From assembly GCA_031963005.1 (NCBI GenBank), contig JASSUL010000004.1, positions 1-64,000 on the forward strand: a DNA stretch of 64,000 nt, in the 5' to 3' direction. Within the stretch, counting starts at the first letter, position 1. Each line of letters begins with the position of its first letter. A model generated the notes under the pieces. It searched no databases. It saw only the letters and a list, made by a program, of their open reading frames with translations, and was not told where the DNA came from. This document shows, piece after piece, positions 18,415 through 26,893 of this stretch. The translations under genes were made by a program, and so were the position numbers. The DNA comes from JASSUD01 sp031963005 (GTDB lineage: Bacteria; Pseudomonadota; Gammaproteobacteria; Burkholderiales; Burkholderiaceae).

Positions 18415-19983
18415 ATGTCTGATTGCGCTGAAAAATCCTCGATTATTTCCGACAGTGTCCCTTTTTCTCCCACTAAAATCGCCGCAAAGTCTTTCTCTCC
18501 TGCGCAAACCGCAGAAAGCATATTGGAAGATCACGCTATAGAGATTGATTCCCTCGATCTTGAGAACGCAGCAGGCGTTGGACGTACAGTCGATGCGCAG
18601 GGAGTCTCTGCCAAAGTCATTTTTGTCGAGGGGGCGCTTCCTGGTGAGCGTGTTACTTATACGAGTTACCGCAAAAAGCCCACTTTTGAGAAAGCACGCG
18701 TAGACAAAATACTGCGTGCAAGTACTTCTCGAGTGACACCGCGTTGCCCTTTTTTCGGCATCTGTGGAGGCTGCGCTATGCAGCATATTGATGCTCAGGC
18801 TCAAGTAGCCATGAAGCAACGCGCGCTGGAAGATAAATTATGGCATCTCGGTAAGTTACGTCCTCAAACTTTACTACGCCCTCAACAAGGTCCTACTTGG
18901 GGCTACCGCGCACGCGCTCGATTGGCGGTACGTCACGTTCCTAAAAAAGGAGGGGTGCTGGTAGGTTTTCATGAGCGTGGGCGCGGCTTTGTCGCAGATA
19001 TGACCTCATGCGACATTTTGCCGCCCTTTGTCTCCGCACTATTGGTGCCCTTGCGCAGATTGATTGAACGCCTTTCTATTCGCGATAAATTGCCCCAGAT
19101 TGAGCTTGCAGTAGGCGAACCCGCAACGGTAGTTTTAGTTTTGCGCATATTGGAAGCGCCCAACCTAGCCGATGTTCTGGAATTAGATGCCTTTGCTCAG
19201 CAGCATAAAGTGCAATTTTGGGCTCAACCTAAAGGCCCTGACTCTGCGATTCCATGGACGGAGTATAAAAAGACGCTCTTTTTAGAATCTATAAGTCTAG
19301 AAGAGGGCGGCCAAGCATGTGCGCAGATATCTGAACAAATATCCGAATCAATACAGGACGAGCTCGCTTATACGCTGCCAGAGTTCAATATCCGAATGCC
19401 TTTTAAGCCCACGGATTTTACTCAGGTCAATATTGCGATCAACCGAGCGATGGTACATCGCGCTGTACGCCTTTTAAATCCTCAAGCCCATGAAAAGGTA
19501 TTAGATCTGTTTTGCGGATTAGGCAATTTCACCCTCCCACTAGCCCGATATGCAAAGAGCGTGCTGGGTATTGAAGGGAGTGCTGCATTAACCCAACGCG
19601 CTTTTGAAAACGCGCAATACAATGGATTAAGCACACGCACCGCCTTTACTTGCCGCAATTTATTTGAACTCACTACCGAAGAACTCTTAAAACTGGGGAG
19701 CTTTGATAAATGGCTCATTGACCCCCCACGCGATGGCGCACTGGCCGTCGTCACCGCGCTCGCCGCATGCAAAAACTTATCCGAAAACGCCCGCCGCGCA
19801 ATGCCCAAACGCATCGTATACGTTTCGTGCAATCCCGCCACACTAGCACGCGACGCAGGACTATTAGTGCATGAAGCAGGGTATGTATTACAGCAAGCAG
19901 GAGTGATCAATATGTTCCCCCATACGTGCCACGTCGAATCTATCGCGGTATTTGAGCAGGAAGAAGTAACAGAAGAGCGATAG
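18415..19983 (+). CDS. rlmD: 23S rRNA (uracil(1939)-C(5))-methyltransferase RlmD
   Basis: Iron-sulfur SAM methyltransferase. A TRAM domain lies near residues 45-105. The [4Fe-4S] ligands are Cys111, 117, 120 and 199. The SAM motif is LDLFCGLGNFTLP, DPPRDGA follows, and the catalytic Cys is in YVSCNPATLARD. At 522 aa it exceeds E. coli RlmD (433), with an N-terminal leader and an insertion before the SAM domain. ATG at 18415 is preferred over the upstream TTG at 18391; neither has a strong Shine-Dalgarno. Confidence 0.94.
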   Translation: MSDCAEKSSIISDSVPFSPTKIAAKSFSPAQTAESILEDHAIEIDSLDLENAAGVGRTVDAQGVSAKVIFVEGALPGERVTYTSYRKKPTFEKARVDKILRASTSRVTPRCPFFGICGGCAMQHIDAQAQVAMKQRALEDKLWHLGKLRPQTLLRPQQGPTWGYRARARLAVRHVPKKGGVLVGFHERGRGFVADMTSCDILPPFVSALLVPLRRLIERLSIRDKLPQIELAVGEPATVVLVLRILEAPNLADVLELDAFAQQHKVQFWAQPKGPDSAIPWTEYKKTLFLESISLEEGGQACAQISEQISESIQDELAYTLPEFNIRMPFKPTDFTQVNIAINRAMVHRAVRLLNPQAHEKVLDLFCGLGNFTLPLARYAKSVLGIEGSAALTQRAFENAQYNGLSTRTAFTCRNLFELTTEELLKLGSFDKWLIDPPRDGALAVVTALAACKNLSENARRAMPKRIVYVSCNPATLARDAGLLVHEAGYVLQQAGVINMFPHTCHVESIAVFEQEEVTEER

Positions 19984-20190
19984 ATGTGTACGGGTAATGG
20001 GAGTGATTGAGTATTTGCAAGAAATACTCGGAGGAGTTTTTCCATTTTCTGGAAAGGTCTCTATATTTAAGGGCTTCAGAGTAGAGTGACCAGCGCTTAT
20101 TTTGAAGTGCTTAGCTTTTTAGCGTGTTTATTTCTAAAGGATATAAACCCAAGAAGAGTAGGCTGGCTATGAGCAGCGAAGCTGCAAGGC

Positions 20191-20239
20191 AGTAATAAAA
20201 AGGGCTTAGCATAAATTTTGCTAAGCCCTTTTTATTACT
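20191..20239. terminator. Bidirectional terminator between rlmD and the BI-1 gene
   Basis: A near-perfect palindrome, AAAAAGGGCTTAGC and GCTAAGCCCTTTTT, extends outward into AGTAAT/ATTACT. It has T-runs in both orientations and lies between two converging genes. A weaker stem (GAGTATTT/AAATACTC, 20009-20029) precedes it after rlmD. Confidence 0.9.
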
Positions 20240-20265
20240 CACAGCAAGTAATGCTTATAATGACT

Positions 20266-20964
20266 TTATTCTTTATTGCCGCCAAAAATACCTAATAAGG
20301 CGAGCAAATGAACAAACACATTATAAATATCTAGATAGATCGCTAGTGTTGCGAGGATGTAATTGGTTTCTCCGCCATTGACGACGCGTTGTACATCAAA
20401 GAGCATGTAAGCCGAGAAAATGAGGATAGCCAGGACAGAAACGGTCAGCGTTAATGCAGGCAGATGAAGAAATATATTGGCGAGTGAGGCGATTATTAGA
20501 ACAATGACGCCCATAAACAGCCATTTACCTAGTCCGGAGAAGTCGCGTTTGGAAAAGGTGGCGATGGATGCCATCGTGGCAAAAACGGCGCTGGTGCCTC
20601 CAAAGGCAAGCATGATTAATGATGGGCCGTTTGTGAATTGTAGGGTGACATTGAGTATGCCAGAGAGCATGAGCCCCATAAAGAAAGTGAAGCCTAGCAG
20701 GATGGCTACGCCGATGCCGCTATTTTTATAACGCTGAATAGCAAACATAGAGCCAAAGGCTATGGCCATGAAGATAATGAGGTTCATGGCAGGGCTCATA
20801 TTGCCCAATATAGCGCCGCCTGTTTTTACGCCAATCCAGGCTCCTAATACGGTTGGAAGCAGCGATAACGCTAAAAGCCAGTAAGTATTACGTAAGACCT
20901 GATTGCGTACTCCTGAGGTCACACTCTTAGCGTGTTGAAGGCCATAAGTACGGAAATCATTCAT
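20266..20964 (-). CDS. Bax inhibitor-1/YccA family membrane protein
   Basis: Seven-helix membrane protein of the BI-1/TMBIM family, 232 aa, beginning MNDFRTYG and ending in the conserved IYLDIYNVFVHLLALLG with a short Asn-Lys-Glu tail. Family members include YccA, a modulator of FtsH, and calcium-leak channels. ATG at 20964 is preceded on the minus strand by AGGAG; the upstream in-frame start adds an unconserved leader. The family is secure, the activity is not. Confidence 0.92.
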   Translation of the reverse strand: MNDFRTYGLQHAKSVTSGVRNQVLRNTYWLLALSLLPTVLGAWIGVKTGGAILGNMSPAMNLIIFMAIAFGSMFAIQRYKNSGIGVAILLGFTFFMGLMLSGILNVTLQFTNGPSLIMLAFGGTSAVFATMASIATFSKRDFSGLGKWLFMGVIVLIIASLANIFLHLPALTLTVSVLAILIFSAYMLFDVQRVVNGGETNYILATLAIYLDIYNVFVHLLALLGIFGGNKE

Positions 20965-21012
20965 CTTTTGCTCTCCTGCTATTAAGACGATGTGCATGAA
21001 TATAGTTAATAT

Positions 21013-21168
21013 AGGGTGTGTCTACAATTGCCCCAAAGGGCCCATATTTGGGGGGCAGGAGCACAGGGACCGGAACTGTACTTTTGTACAGAGAGGATCC
21101 CGAGCACCACGCCGCATTTTTACCAATACGCAAAGATGGATTTTTTTGAACCATTGTAGACACACCCT
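21013..21168. repeat. MITE-like element, family 1, copy B
   Basis: It has the same core as copy A (GGGACCGGAACTGTACTT ... GTACAGAGAGGATCCC, GAGCACC) but different arms: GGGTGTGTCTACAATTG inverted at the end with one mismatch. TA stands at both ends (TA-GGGTGTG ... CACACCC-TA), as expected for a TA target duplication. It lies in the divergent space between the BI-1 gene and ndk. Confidence 0.88.
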
Positions 21169-21329
21169 AGAACCAGAATGCGCTTTTGCACAGTGCCCTT
21201 CATTAAAGAGGGGCGGCAAAGTAGGTGCATGCTAGAATAGCAGATTACCTAGTCAATGTGTTTTTTGGCATTGATTTTGCGCTTTCGGGTAAGCACCTAT
21301 TTCATTCTGTGTTTGTGGGAGTTATTGTC

Positions 21330-21755
21330 GTGGAACGTACTTTATCTATTATTAAACCTGATGCCGTTGCAAAAAATGTCATTGGTGAAATTTATAGTCG
21401 CTTTGAAAAGGCAGGCTTGCGTATTATCGCTGCTCGGATGTTCCATCTTTCGCGTGAAGCGGCAGAAAAGTTTTATGCCGTGCATAAAGATCGGCCTTTT
21501 TTCAAAGCATTGGTCGATTTCATGGTTTCTGGGCCGGTGATGGTACAGGTACTAGAAGGGGATGATGCCGTTGCTAAACATCGTGATTTGATGGGCGCAA
21601 CAAACCCTAAAGAAGCGAAACCTGGCACGATACGCGCTGATTTCGCTGACAGCATTGATGCTAATGCCGTACATGGATCCGATAGTCTGGATAACGCACT
21701 TACTGAAATCGCTTTCTTTTTCTCGACCAGCGATGTGCATACGCGTAATGCCTAA
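21330..21755 (+). CDS. ndk: Nucleoside diphosphate kinase
   Basis: It transfers the gamma phosphate between nucleoside triphosphates and diphosphates. The protein is 141 aa, with the phosphorylated His115 in ANAVHGSDS and the KPDAVAKNVIGEIYSRFE block. The start is GTG at 21330 with GGGAG eight bases upstream; the open frame extends upstream but those residues are not conserved. It begins the ndk-rlmN-lipoprotein-rodZ-ispG-hisS-yfgM-bamB array. Confidence 0.97.
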   Translation: MERTLSIIKPDAVAKNVIGEIYSRFEKAGLRIIAARMFHLSREAAEKFYAVHKDRPFFKALVDFMVSGPVMVQVLEGDDAVAKHRDLMGATNPKEAKPGTIRADFADSIDANAVHGSDSLDNALTEIAFFFSTSDVHTRNA

Positions 21756-21793
21756 ATGTAATCGCCTTTTTTCTTTTTTGCGGTGCTTCTAAG

Positions 21794-23080
21794 ATGACGC
21801 AACACCCCGTTAATTTATTGGATTTTGACGCTGCAGGCTTACTAGAATATTGCGTAGGTTTGGGCGAAAAGCCTTTTCGTGCGACGCAACTGCAGCGATG
21901 GATCCATCAAAGCGGGGTGTCTCATTTTGATGATATGACCAATTTGGCGAAGGGTTTTCGAGAAAAACTCAAAACCCATGCCGCAATCACTGCACCGTCA
22001 GCTATTACGGATCATGTTTCCACCGATGGAACGCGTAAATGGTTGCTCGATATCGGGCAAAACAATGCGATTGAAACGGTGTATATCCCTGAGGTGAATA
22101 GGGGGACCTTATGCGTGTCTTCTCAAGCAGGTTGTGCGGTGAATTGCCGCTTCTGCTCGACAGGGAAGCAGGGATTTAGCCGCAATTTAACCGCGGGAGA
22201 AATTATCGGCCAGTTATGGATGGCTGAATTTGCATTGCGACATTCCCGCGATCTCGCTTTTGCAGCACAGCACGATGATGCGAGCAGAAATGCCTCCGCA
22301 GAAACAGGGTCACATACTGCCCAGCAACGTGTTATTACGAATGTGGTGATGATGGGGATGGGCGAGCCCCTTCTGAATTTTGAGCCTGTAGTCACAGCAA
22401 TGCGTCTTATGCTTGATGACCATGCCTATGGCTTATCGCGCCGCCGTGTTACGCTGTCTACCTCTGGGGTAGTCCCTATGATGGATCGCTTAGCAGAAAC
22501 ACTCCCTGTTGCGCTGGCGGTTTCTTTGCATGCACCTAACGACGCATTGCGGGATGTATTAGTCCCTCTGAATAAAAAATACCCTTTGCATGAATTAATG
22601 GCAGCGTGCCAGCGGTATTTGCGCGTGGCGCCACGGGAATTCATTACCTTTGAATATTGCATGCTAGAGCGGGTAAATGATGATCTCACGCATGCCCACG
22701 AGCTTATTGCGCTATTGCGCGATATTCCTTGCAAAATTAATTTGATTCCCTTTAATCCTTTTCCTGAGTCGGGCTTTGTGCGTTCTAGCACTATGCGCGT
22801 GCAGCGTTTTGCACAGATTTTGATCGATGCAGGTTTCGTGACGACAGTACGCAAAACACGGGGGGATGATATTGACGCCGCATGTGGTCAGTTAGCCGGA
22901 GAGGTGCAAGATCGTACGCGTTTGCACGAGCGGATGGAGCGTAAACCGCCGGTTTCCCTTGCTACGCTATCGGAGAAGCCGGAGCAGCCTGTGACACAAC
23001 CGCTCGTGCACTTTCCCTCTTCATCTTTTAAACAGGCGCGTGCTGGTGCACACCCCCATCCTAAAAAGGAAGAGGCATGA
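21794..23080 (+). CDS. rlmN: Dual-specificity 23S rRNA/tRNA adenine-C2 methyltransferase RlmN
   Basis: Radical-SAM enzyme that methylates A2503 of 23S rRNA and A37 of some tRNAs. The cluster ligands are Cys114, 118 and 121 in CAVNCRFC. MMGMGEPLLN and the methyl-carrier cysteine in the C-terminal GDDIDAACGQLAGE are present. It has 428 aa against about 384 in E. coli. The extra length is an Asp/Ala/Ser-rich insertion near 150-178 and a variable C-terminal tail of about 50 residues. It overlaps the next gene by four bases. Confidence 0.95.
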   Translation: MTQHPVNLLDFDAAGLLEYCVGLGEKPFRATQLQRWIHQSGVSHFDDMTNLAKGFREKLKTHAAITAPSAITDHVSTDGTRKWLLDIGQNNAIETVYIPEVNRGTLCVSSQAGCAVNCRFCSTGKQGFSRNLTAGEIIGQLWMAEFALRHSRDLAFAAQHDDASRNASAETGSHTAQQRVITNVVMMGMGEPLLNFEPVVTAMRLMLDDHAYGLSRRRVTLSTSGVVPMMDRLAETLPVALAVSLHAPNDALRDVLVPLNKKYPLHELMAACQRYLRVAPREFITFEYCMLERVNDDLTHAHELIALLRDIPCKINLIPFNPFPESGFVRSSTMRVQRFAQILIDAGFVTTVRKTRGDDIDAACGQLAGEVQDRTRLHERMERKPPVSLATLSEKPEQPVTQPLVHFPSSSFKQARAGAHPHPKKEEA

Positions 23081-23718
23081 TCGTGTTCTATCGATTGTTG
23101 GTGTCGAGACGTTCGCTGGCGCGCGCTGTGATGGTGGCTTCCTGCTTAGGCGCATTTTTATGTACAGCCTCCTGCGCCTACCGCACAGCAAATGAGTCTA
23201 CGGTGCCATTGCCGGATTCTCTGGATACAGCTCATGCGCATAGAGAACTCGCTGCTTTTGCTTGGCAAAAGGATGCGCAGTGGGATGCTGCATACCAATC
23301 TATGGCTGAGGCATTAGAAGGCCCTGAAGAGGAGGACGTATTGGATGCCGAAGCAGCCCTTAATCAAGCATTGCAGAAAGACCTGGCGGTCTATTGGTAT
23401 TCTGATCATCTGTTAGATCTGCAGCCAAGCAATCAGCGTGTTTCGCAAGACAAAGTCTACCCCTCTTATTTCCAATCTGATGTCCCTACTTTCGATGCAG
23501 AGGCTGTGAATGCAGAGCCTTCCGACGCTAATTTGCTCTTTTATTCTGGCCCGTTTTTACATCAAAACAGGCAGACTGCAGGCATTATGCATATGCCTCA
23601 ATGTGGTGCAATAAAAATGCCTAACATGTCTGGACAACAAGGACTTATTCAAAAGCCCATTAAAGCATATTGCATGCCTGCTCACGCAGAGCCTATAAAG
23701 GAAAATACCAGCCTTTGA
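23077..23718 (+). CDS. Putative lipoprotein in the usual position of the pilF/pilW TPR gene
   Basis: The N-terminus has a positively charged start, a hydrophobic stretch at about 16-30 and a lipobox-like TASC (Cys33), so it is probably exported and acylated. In Burkholderia this slot between rlmN and rodZ holds a tetratricopeptide pilus-biogenesis lipoprotein. Here only one possible helical pair (about 55-80) is visible and no TPR consensus. The rest is polar, with several late Cys and Met residues. It may be a decayed or repurposed pilF. It overlaps rlmN by ATGA, so it is translationally coupled. Confidence 0.55.
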   Translation: MIVFYRLLVSRRSLARAVMVASCLGAFLCTASCAYRTANESTVPLPDSLDTAHAHRELAAFAWQKDAQWDAAYQSMAEALEGPEEEDVLDAEAALNQALQKDLAVYWYSDHLLDLQPSNQRVSQDKVYPSYFQSDVPTFDAEAVNAEPSDANLLFYSGPFLHQNRQTAGIMHMPQCGAIKMPNMSGQQGLIQKPIKAYCMPAHAEPIKENTSL

Positions 23719-23827
23719 AATACGCAATAGATCAACAAAATCGCTCTATAGCGGATATGTAGATGGATTTACATTGCTAAAAACTGGTTTAAAAACATAG
23801 GCTTTTTGCTCTGAGCTTGTCGTTTTG

Positions 23828-25171
23828 ATGAACACCGATCAAAGGAATTGGGGAATGAATGATTTGTCGCGTTTAAACGCTGACTCTACGTCTGTGCCTA
23901 AGCATGAGGATGAAGTAGGAAAGCCAGAGGAACCGCTTGCTACACCGATTTCTGACGTGCCGGTTCAGGCGCAGCCATCTTCATCTCATCTAGCTTCTGA
24001 GGCTACTGACAAGGAACACGTTGATTCTGTGGTAGATGCGCAGACGCAAGACGCAGAAGAAATGCCAGCTATTCTGGATAGCGCAGCATCGCAGAATGAG
24101 GAAACCACGCAGACGCAGCCCGCTGAGAGTGAGGAGAGATACAATTGCGCGCGCGTAGTGGGTGCGCGCCTGGCTCAACTGCGTGAAGAGAAAAATTGGT
24201 TACTTGACGATGTGTCTGCACAGCTTAAAGTCCCTGTCTCTAAGTTGCGCGCGCTCGAAGCGGGAGAGGTTTCTGTTTTACCCGATGCCGCGTTTACATT
24301 AGGGCTGGTACGTGCTTATTCAAAAATGCTAGGGATTGACCCTATGCCTTTTATCGAAGAATTGCGTAACGCAAATGGGCCTCTGAAAGATGCTTTAGCG
24401 GGTCTTGGAATGCATCGTGAACTTTTATCTAAAAATGTTCTGACGACCCATTATCTTGCAAAAAGTAAAGAGGGCTTTTTGACGCGTTTTTCAGCCCGCC
24501 GTGTTGCCGCCCTTTTGGGGTTGAGTCTAGCCTGCATTGCTGTCGTTGGATTGCTGGTATATGGGTATCATGAATCGTCGCTCAAAACCGTTTCCAATGA
24601 GCAGATTGTGACGGAGGAAAAGCAAGCAGAGAGTCTGCCTACTCCCGCGGCATTAAACACGCCAGCAGCTCCTGTAGCTTCTTCTCCTGCAAGTGTTAAA
24701 CCTGTGTCCTCCAGCATAGCGTCTACTGCGACAGCGCATGCAGCTAGTACGCTGCCTGGCATGTCGTCTAACACGCCGCCGCCCCCTTCCGTTGCGACAC
24801 AACCACCAGCTCCAGCTGTTGCTGCACCTAAGCCTGCAGCGCCAACGCCTGCTACGCAAGCGGTAGCTACAACATCGCCGGCAGCACCTTCTGTATCGCC
24901 TGCAGCAGCATCGTCAGCAACGCATTTCGCCGTAGTGCATTTTCAGGTTTCACAAGATAACTGGATCAGTGTGTCTCAGGCGGATGGTAAGCTGATATAT
25001 GCCGGATTGTTAAAAGCGGGCGCTCAGCGCAGTGTGCAAGGATGGGCTCCTTTTAAAGTGACGGCAGGCAGTAAAACCGGCTTAGATGTAGTCACCTTAG
25101 ACGGTAAACCGGTTGATCTTTCGCGTTATTTGGCGACGAAACAAGATGTCGTTCGCTTCAATCTTTCCTAA
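23828..25171 (+). CDS. rodZ: RodZ-like protein (HTH_25 + DUF4115)
   Basis: Probable membrane-bound cytoskeletal partner of MreB. The cytoplasmic helix-turn-helix lies at about 115-180 (LAQLREEKNWLLDDVSAQLK, LPDAAFTLGLVRAYSKMLG). A transmembrane helix is near 225-245, then a long Pro/Ala/Ser/Thr linker of about 110 residues. The C-terminal beta domain DUF4115 begins at FQVSQDNWISV. ATG at 23828 is the first ATG after an in-frame TTG; an ATG at 23855 is also possible. The acidic first ~100 residues are poorly conserved. It keeps the usual place before ispG. Confidence 0.88.
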   Translation: MNTDQRNWGMNDLSRLNADSTSVPKHEDEVGKPEEPLATPISDVPVQAQPSSSHLASEATDKEHVDSVVDAQTQDAEEMPAILDSAASQNEETTQTQPAESEERYNCARVVGARLAQLREEKNWLLDDVSAQLKVPVSKLRALEAGEVSVLPDAAFTLGLVRAYSKMLGIDPMPFIEELRNANGPLKDALAGLGMHRELLSKNVLTTHYLAKSKEGFLTRFSARRVAALLGLSLACIAVVGLLVYGYHESSLKTVSNEQIVTEEKQAESLPTPAALNTPAAPVASSPASVKPVSSSIASTATAHAASTLPGMSSNTPPPPSVATQPPAPAVAAPKPAAPTPATQAVATTSPAAPSVSPAAASSATHFAVVHFQVSQDNWISVSQADGKLIYAGLLKAGAQRSVQGWAPFKVTAGSKTGLDVVTLDGKPVDLSRYLATKQDVVRFNLS

Positions 25172-25273
25172 GCACCTGTTCATAATCTCCAAAAATCACC
25201 CTTGAGGTCGTAATGTTGGGAGTTCCTTCGTCACCCCAACACAACCCACTTTTGAAGATCGTGAACAGGTTCT
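25171..25273. repeat. Palindromic element, family 2, copy D
   Basis: The arms AGCACCTGTTCATAATCTCC and GATCGTGAACAGGTTCT enclose GTAATGTTGGGAGTTCC and CACCCCAACACAACC, which themselves pair. It starts at the last base of the rodZ stop codon and could shape the 3' end of that mRNA. Confidence 0.82.
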
Positions 25274-25368
25274 AAGAAATACTTAAAGTACATTTACCAT
25301 TTTTAAAAATTGTTTGTTTGGATGCTTTTAAGAATTTAAAAAATTCTATAAGGCTAGGAGTCTTTCTC

Positions 25369-26640
25369 ATGCAGGATTTTCCTGCCCCTTTCTCTCATAG
25401 CCTTTTTGTGCGCCGCCGTTCAATACCTGTTCATGTGCATTGGGGAACCCAGACGGTGACCGTAGGCGGTGATGCGCCTATAGTGGTCCAGTCGATGACC
25501 AATACCGATACGCAAGAAGTGATAGAAACGGCGATTCAAATCCAAGCCTTAGCGCAGGCAGGCTCGGAAATAGTGCGTATTACCGTCAATACACCAGAGG
25601 CGGCGGCGGCAGTGCCTGCTATTCGTGAACAACTGGATCGTATGAATGTGTCGGTTCCGTTAGTGGGAGATTTTCACTATAACGGCCATTTACTCTTACA
25701 GCGTTATCCGGAGTGCGCGCAGGCGCTCTCGAAATATCGCATTAACCCTGGTAACGTGGGTGCAGGGGCTAAGCATGCTGTGCGGTTTGCGCAGATGATT
25801 GAAGCGGCGTGCCGCTACAATAAGCCTGTGCGTATCGGCGTAAATTGGGGGAGCCTCGATCAAGCGGTATTAGCGCGCTTAATGGATGAGAATGCGCAGC
25901 GTACCTCTCCTTGGAGCACGGATCAGCTCATGGTCTATGCATTGGTTAAATCTGCGCTAGATTCTGCTGCGCAGGCGGTGGCGCTGGGGTTACCTGAGAA
26001 TCAGATTATCTTGTCTTGCAAAGTGAGTAGCGTGCAAACGCTGATCCAGGTTTATCGCTTACTGGCTTCGCAGTGTAATTATGCACTCCACCTTGGATTA
26101 ACCGAGGCGGGTATGGGCTCAAAAGGCATAGTGGCTTCTACTGCAGCCTTAGCCGTTCTCCTGCAAGAAGGAATAGGCGATACGCTGCGCATTTCCTTAA
26201 CGCCTGAGCCTGGTGGTGCACGTACAGAAGAGGTGCGTGTTGCCCAGGAAATTTTGCAAACGATGGGGTTGCGTTTCTTTACGCCCATGGTGGTAGCGTG
26301 CCCAGGTTGCGGTAGAACGACGAGTACTTTTTTTCAAAGCCTAGCTTCGCGGATTCAGACTTATTTGCGTGAGCAAATGCTTACTTGGCGCACACAGTAC
26401 TCTGGTGTAGAAAGTATGCAGGTCGCTGTCATGGGCTGTATTGTGAATGGCCCTGGAGAATCTAAACACGCCAACATTGGTATTAGCTTGCCAGGTTCGG
26501 GGGAACAGCCCTCTGCGCCTGTATTTATCGATGGAAAAAAAGTCTGCACTTTGCGAGGGGACTTTATTGCTGAAGAGTTTCAGGCATTGGTCGATGCGTA
26601 TGTACAACGCACCTACGGGACCCTTGAGCACGTTAGATAG
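25369..26640 (+). CDS. ispG: 4-hydroxy-3-methylbut-2-en-1-yl diphosphate synthase
   Basis: [4Fe-4S] enzyme of the MEP isoprenoid pathway that converts MEcPP to HMBPP. It has 423 aa. The cluster cysteines are 311, 314 and 357 (ACPGCGRTT, MGCIVNGPGES). The TIM-barrel start TVTVGGDAPIVVQSMTNTDT and the bacterial insertion domain are intact. ATG at 25369 is chosen because AGGAG lies eight bases upstream; the frame runs further up without conservation. Confidence 0.97.
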   Translation: MQDFPAPFSHSLFVRRRSIPVHVHWGTQTVTVGGDAPIVVQSMTNTDTQEVIETAIQIQALAQAGSEIVRITVNTPEAAAAVPAIREQLDRMNVSVPLVGDFHYNGHLLLQRYPECAQALSKYRINPGNVGAGAKHAVRFAQMIEAACRYNKPVRIGVNWGSLDQAVLARLMDENAQRTSPWSTDQLMVYALVKSALDSAAQAVALGLPENQIILSCKVSSVQTLIQVYRLLASQCNYALHLGLTEAGMGSKGIVASTAALAVLLQEGIGDTLRISLTPEPGGARTEEVRVAQEILQTMGLRFFTPMVVACPGCGRTTSTFFQSLASRIQTYLREQMLTWRTQYSGVESMQVAVMGCIVNGPGESKHANIGISLPGSGEQPSAPVFIDGKKVCTLRGDFIAEEFQALVDAYVQRTYGTLEHVR

Positions 26641-26731
26641 AGAATCTTTCTCGCATTCTGTTCGCCATAGCGTTGTATGCTGATAGACTTTTTTCATTGC
26701 TATTCCTTCTCTCTTCCTATTTTTAATACAA

Positions 26732-26836
26732 TAGACCTCTTTTGCACTCCTGTAGTGGCGTCATTCCTTCCTTTTTTTAAGTACTAGTGTACTGGCTCAA
26801 AGGAATTCCTTGCTACGGGGTTGCGAAAGAGCGCTA
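26732..26836. repeat. Palindromic element, third family, diverged long copy
   Basis: The left arm TAGACCTCTTTTGCA and the right part GCTACGGGGTTGCGAAAGAG match the compact palindrome at 12408-12458. Between them is a 50-base insert containing AAGTACTAGTGTACT and GGAATTCC palindromes. The arms pair imperfectly. It lies upstream of hisS. Confidence 0.55.
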
Positions 26837-26893
26837 ATCTTCCGTATATGCTTAAAGCATCCTGCTTTAAGCGGGCTTGTTTTTCCTCCTCCT

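Noticed and set aside
21022..21219. Short frames inside the family 1 elements on both strands (also at 35230-35484)
   Set aside because: They arise from the repeated core itself, in more than one frame and strand, so similarity between copies reflects DNA repeat conservation, not protein selection.
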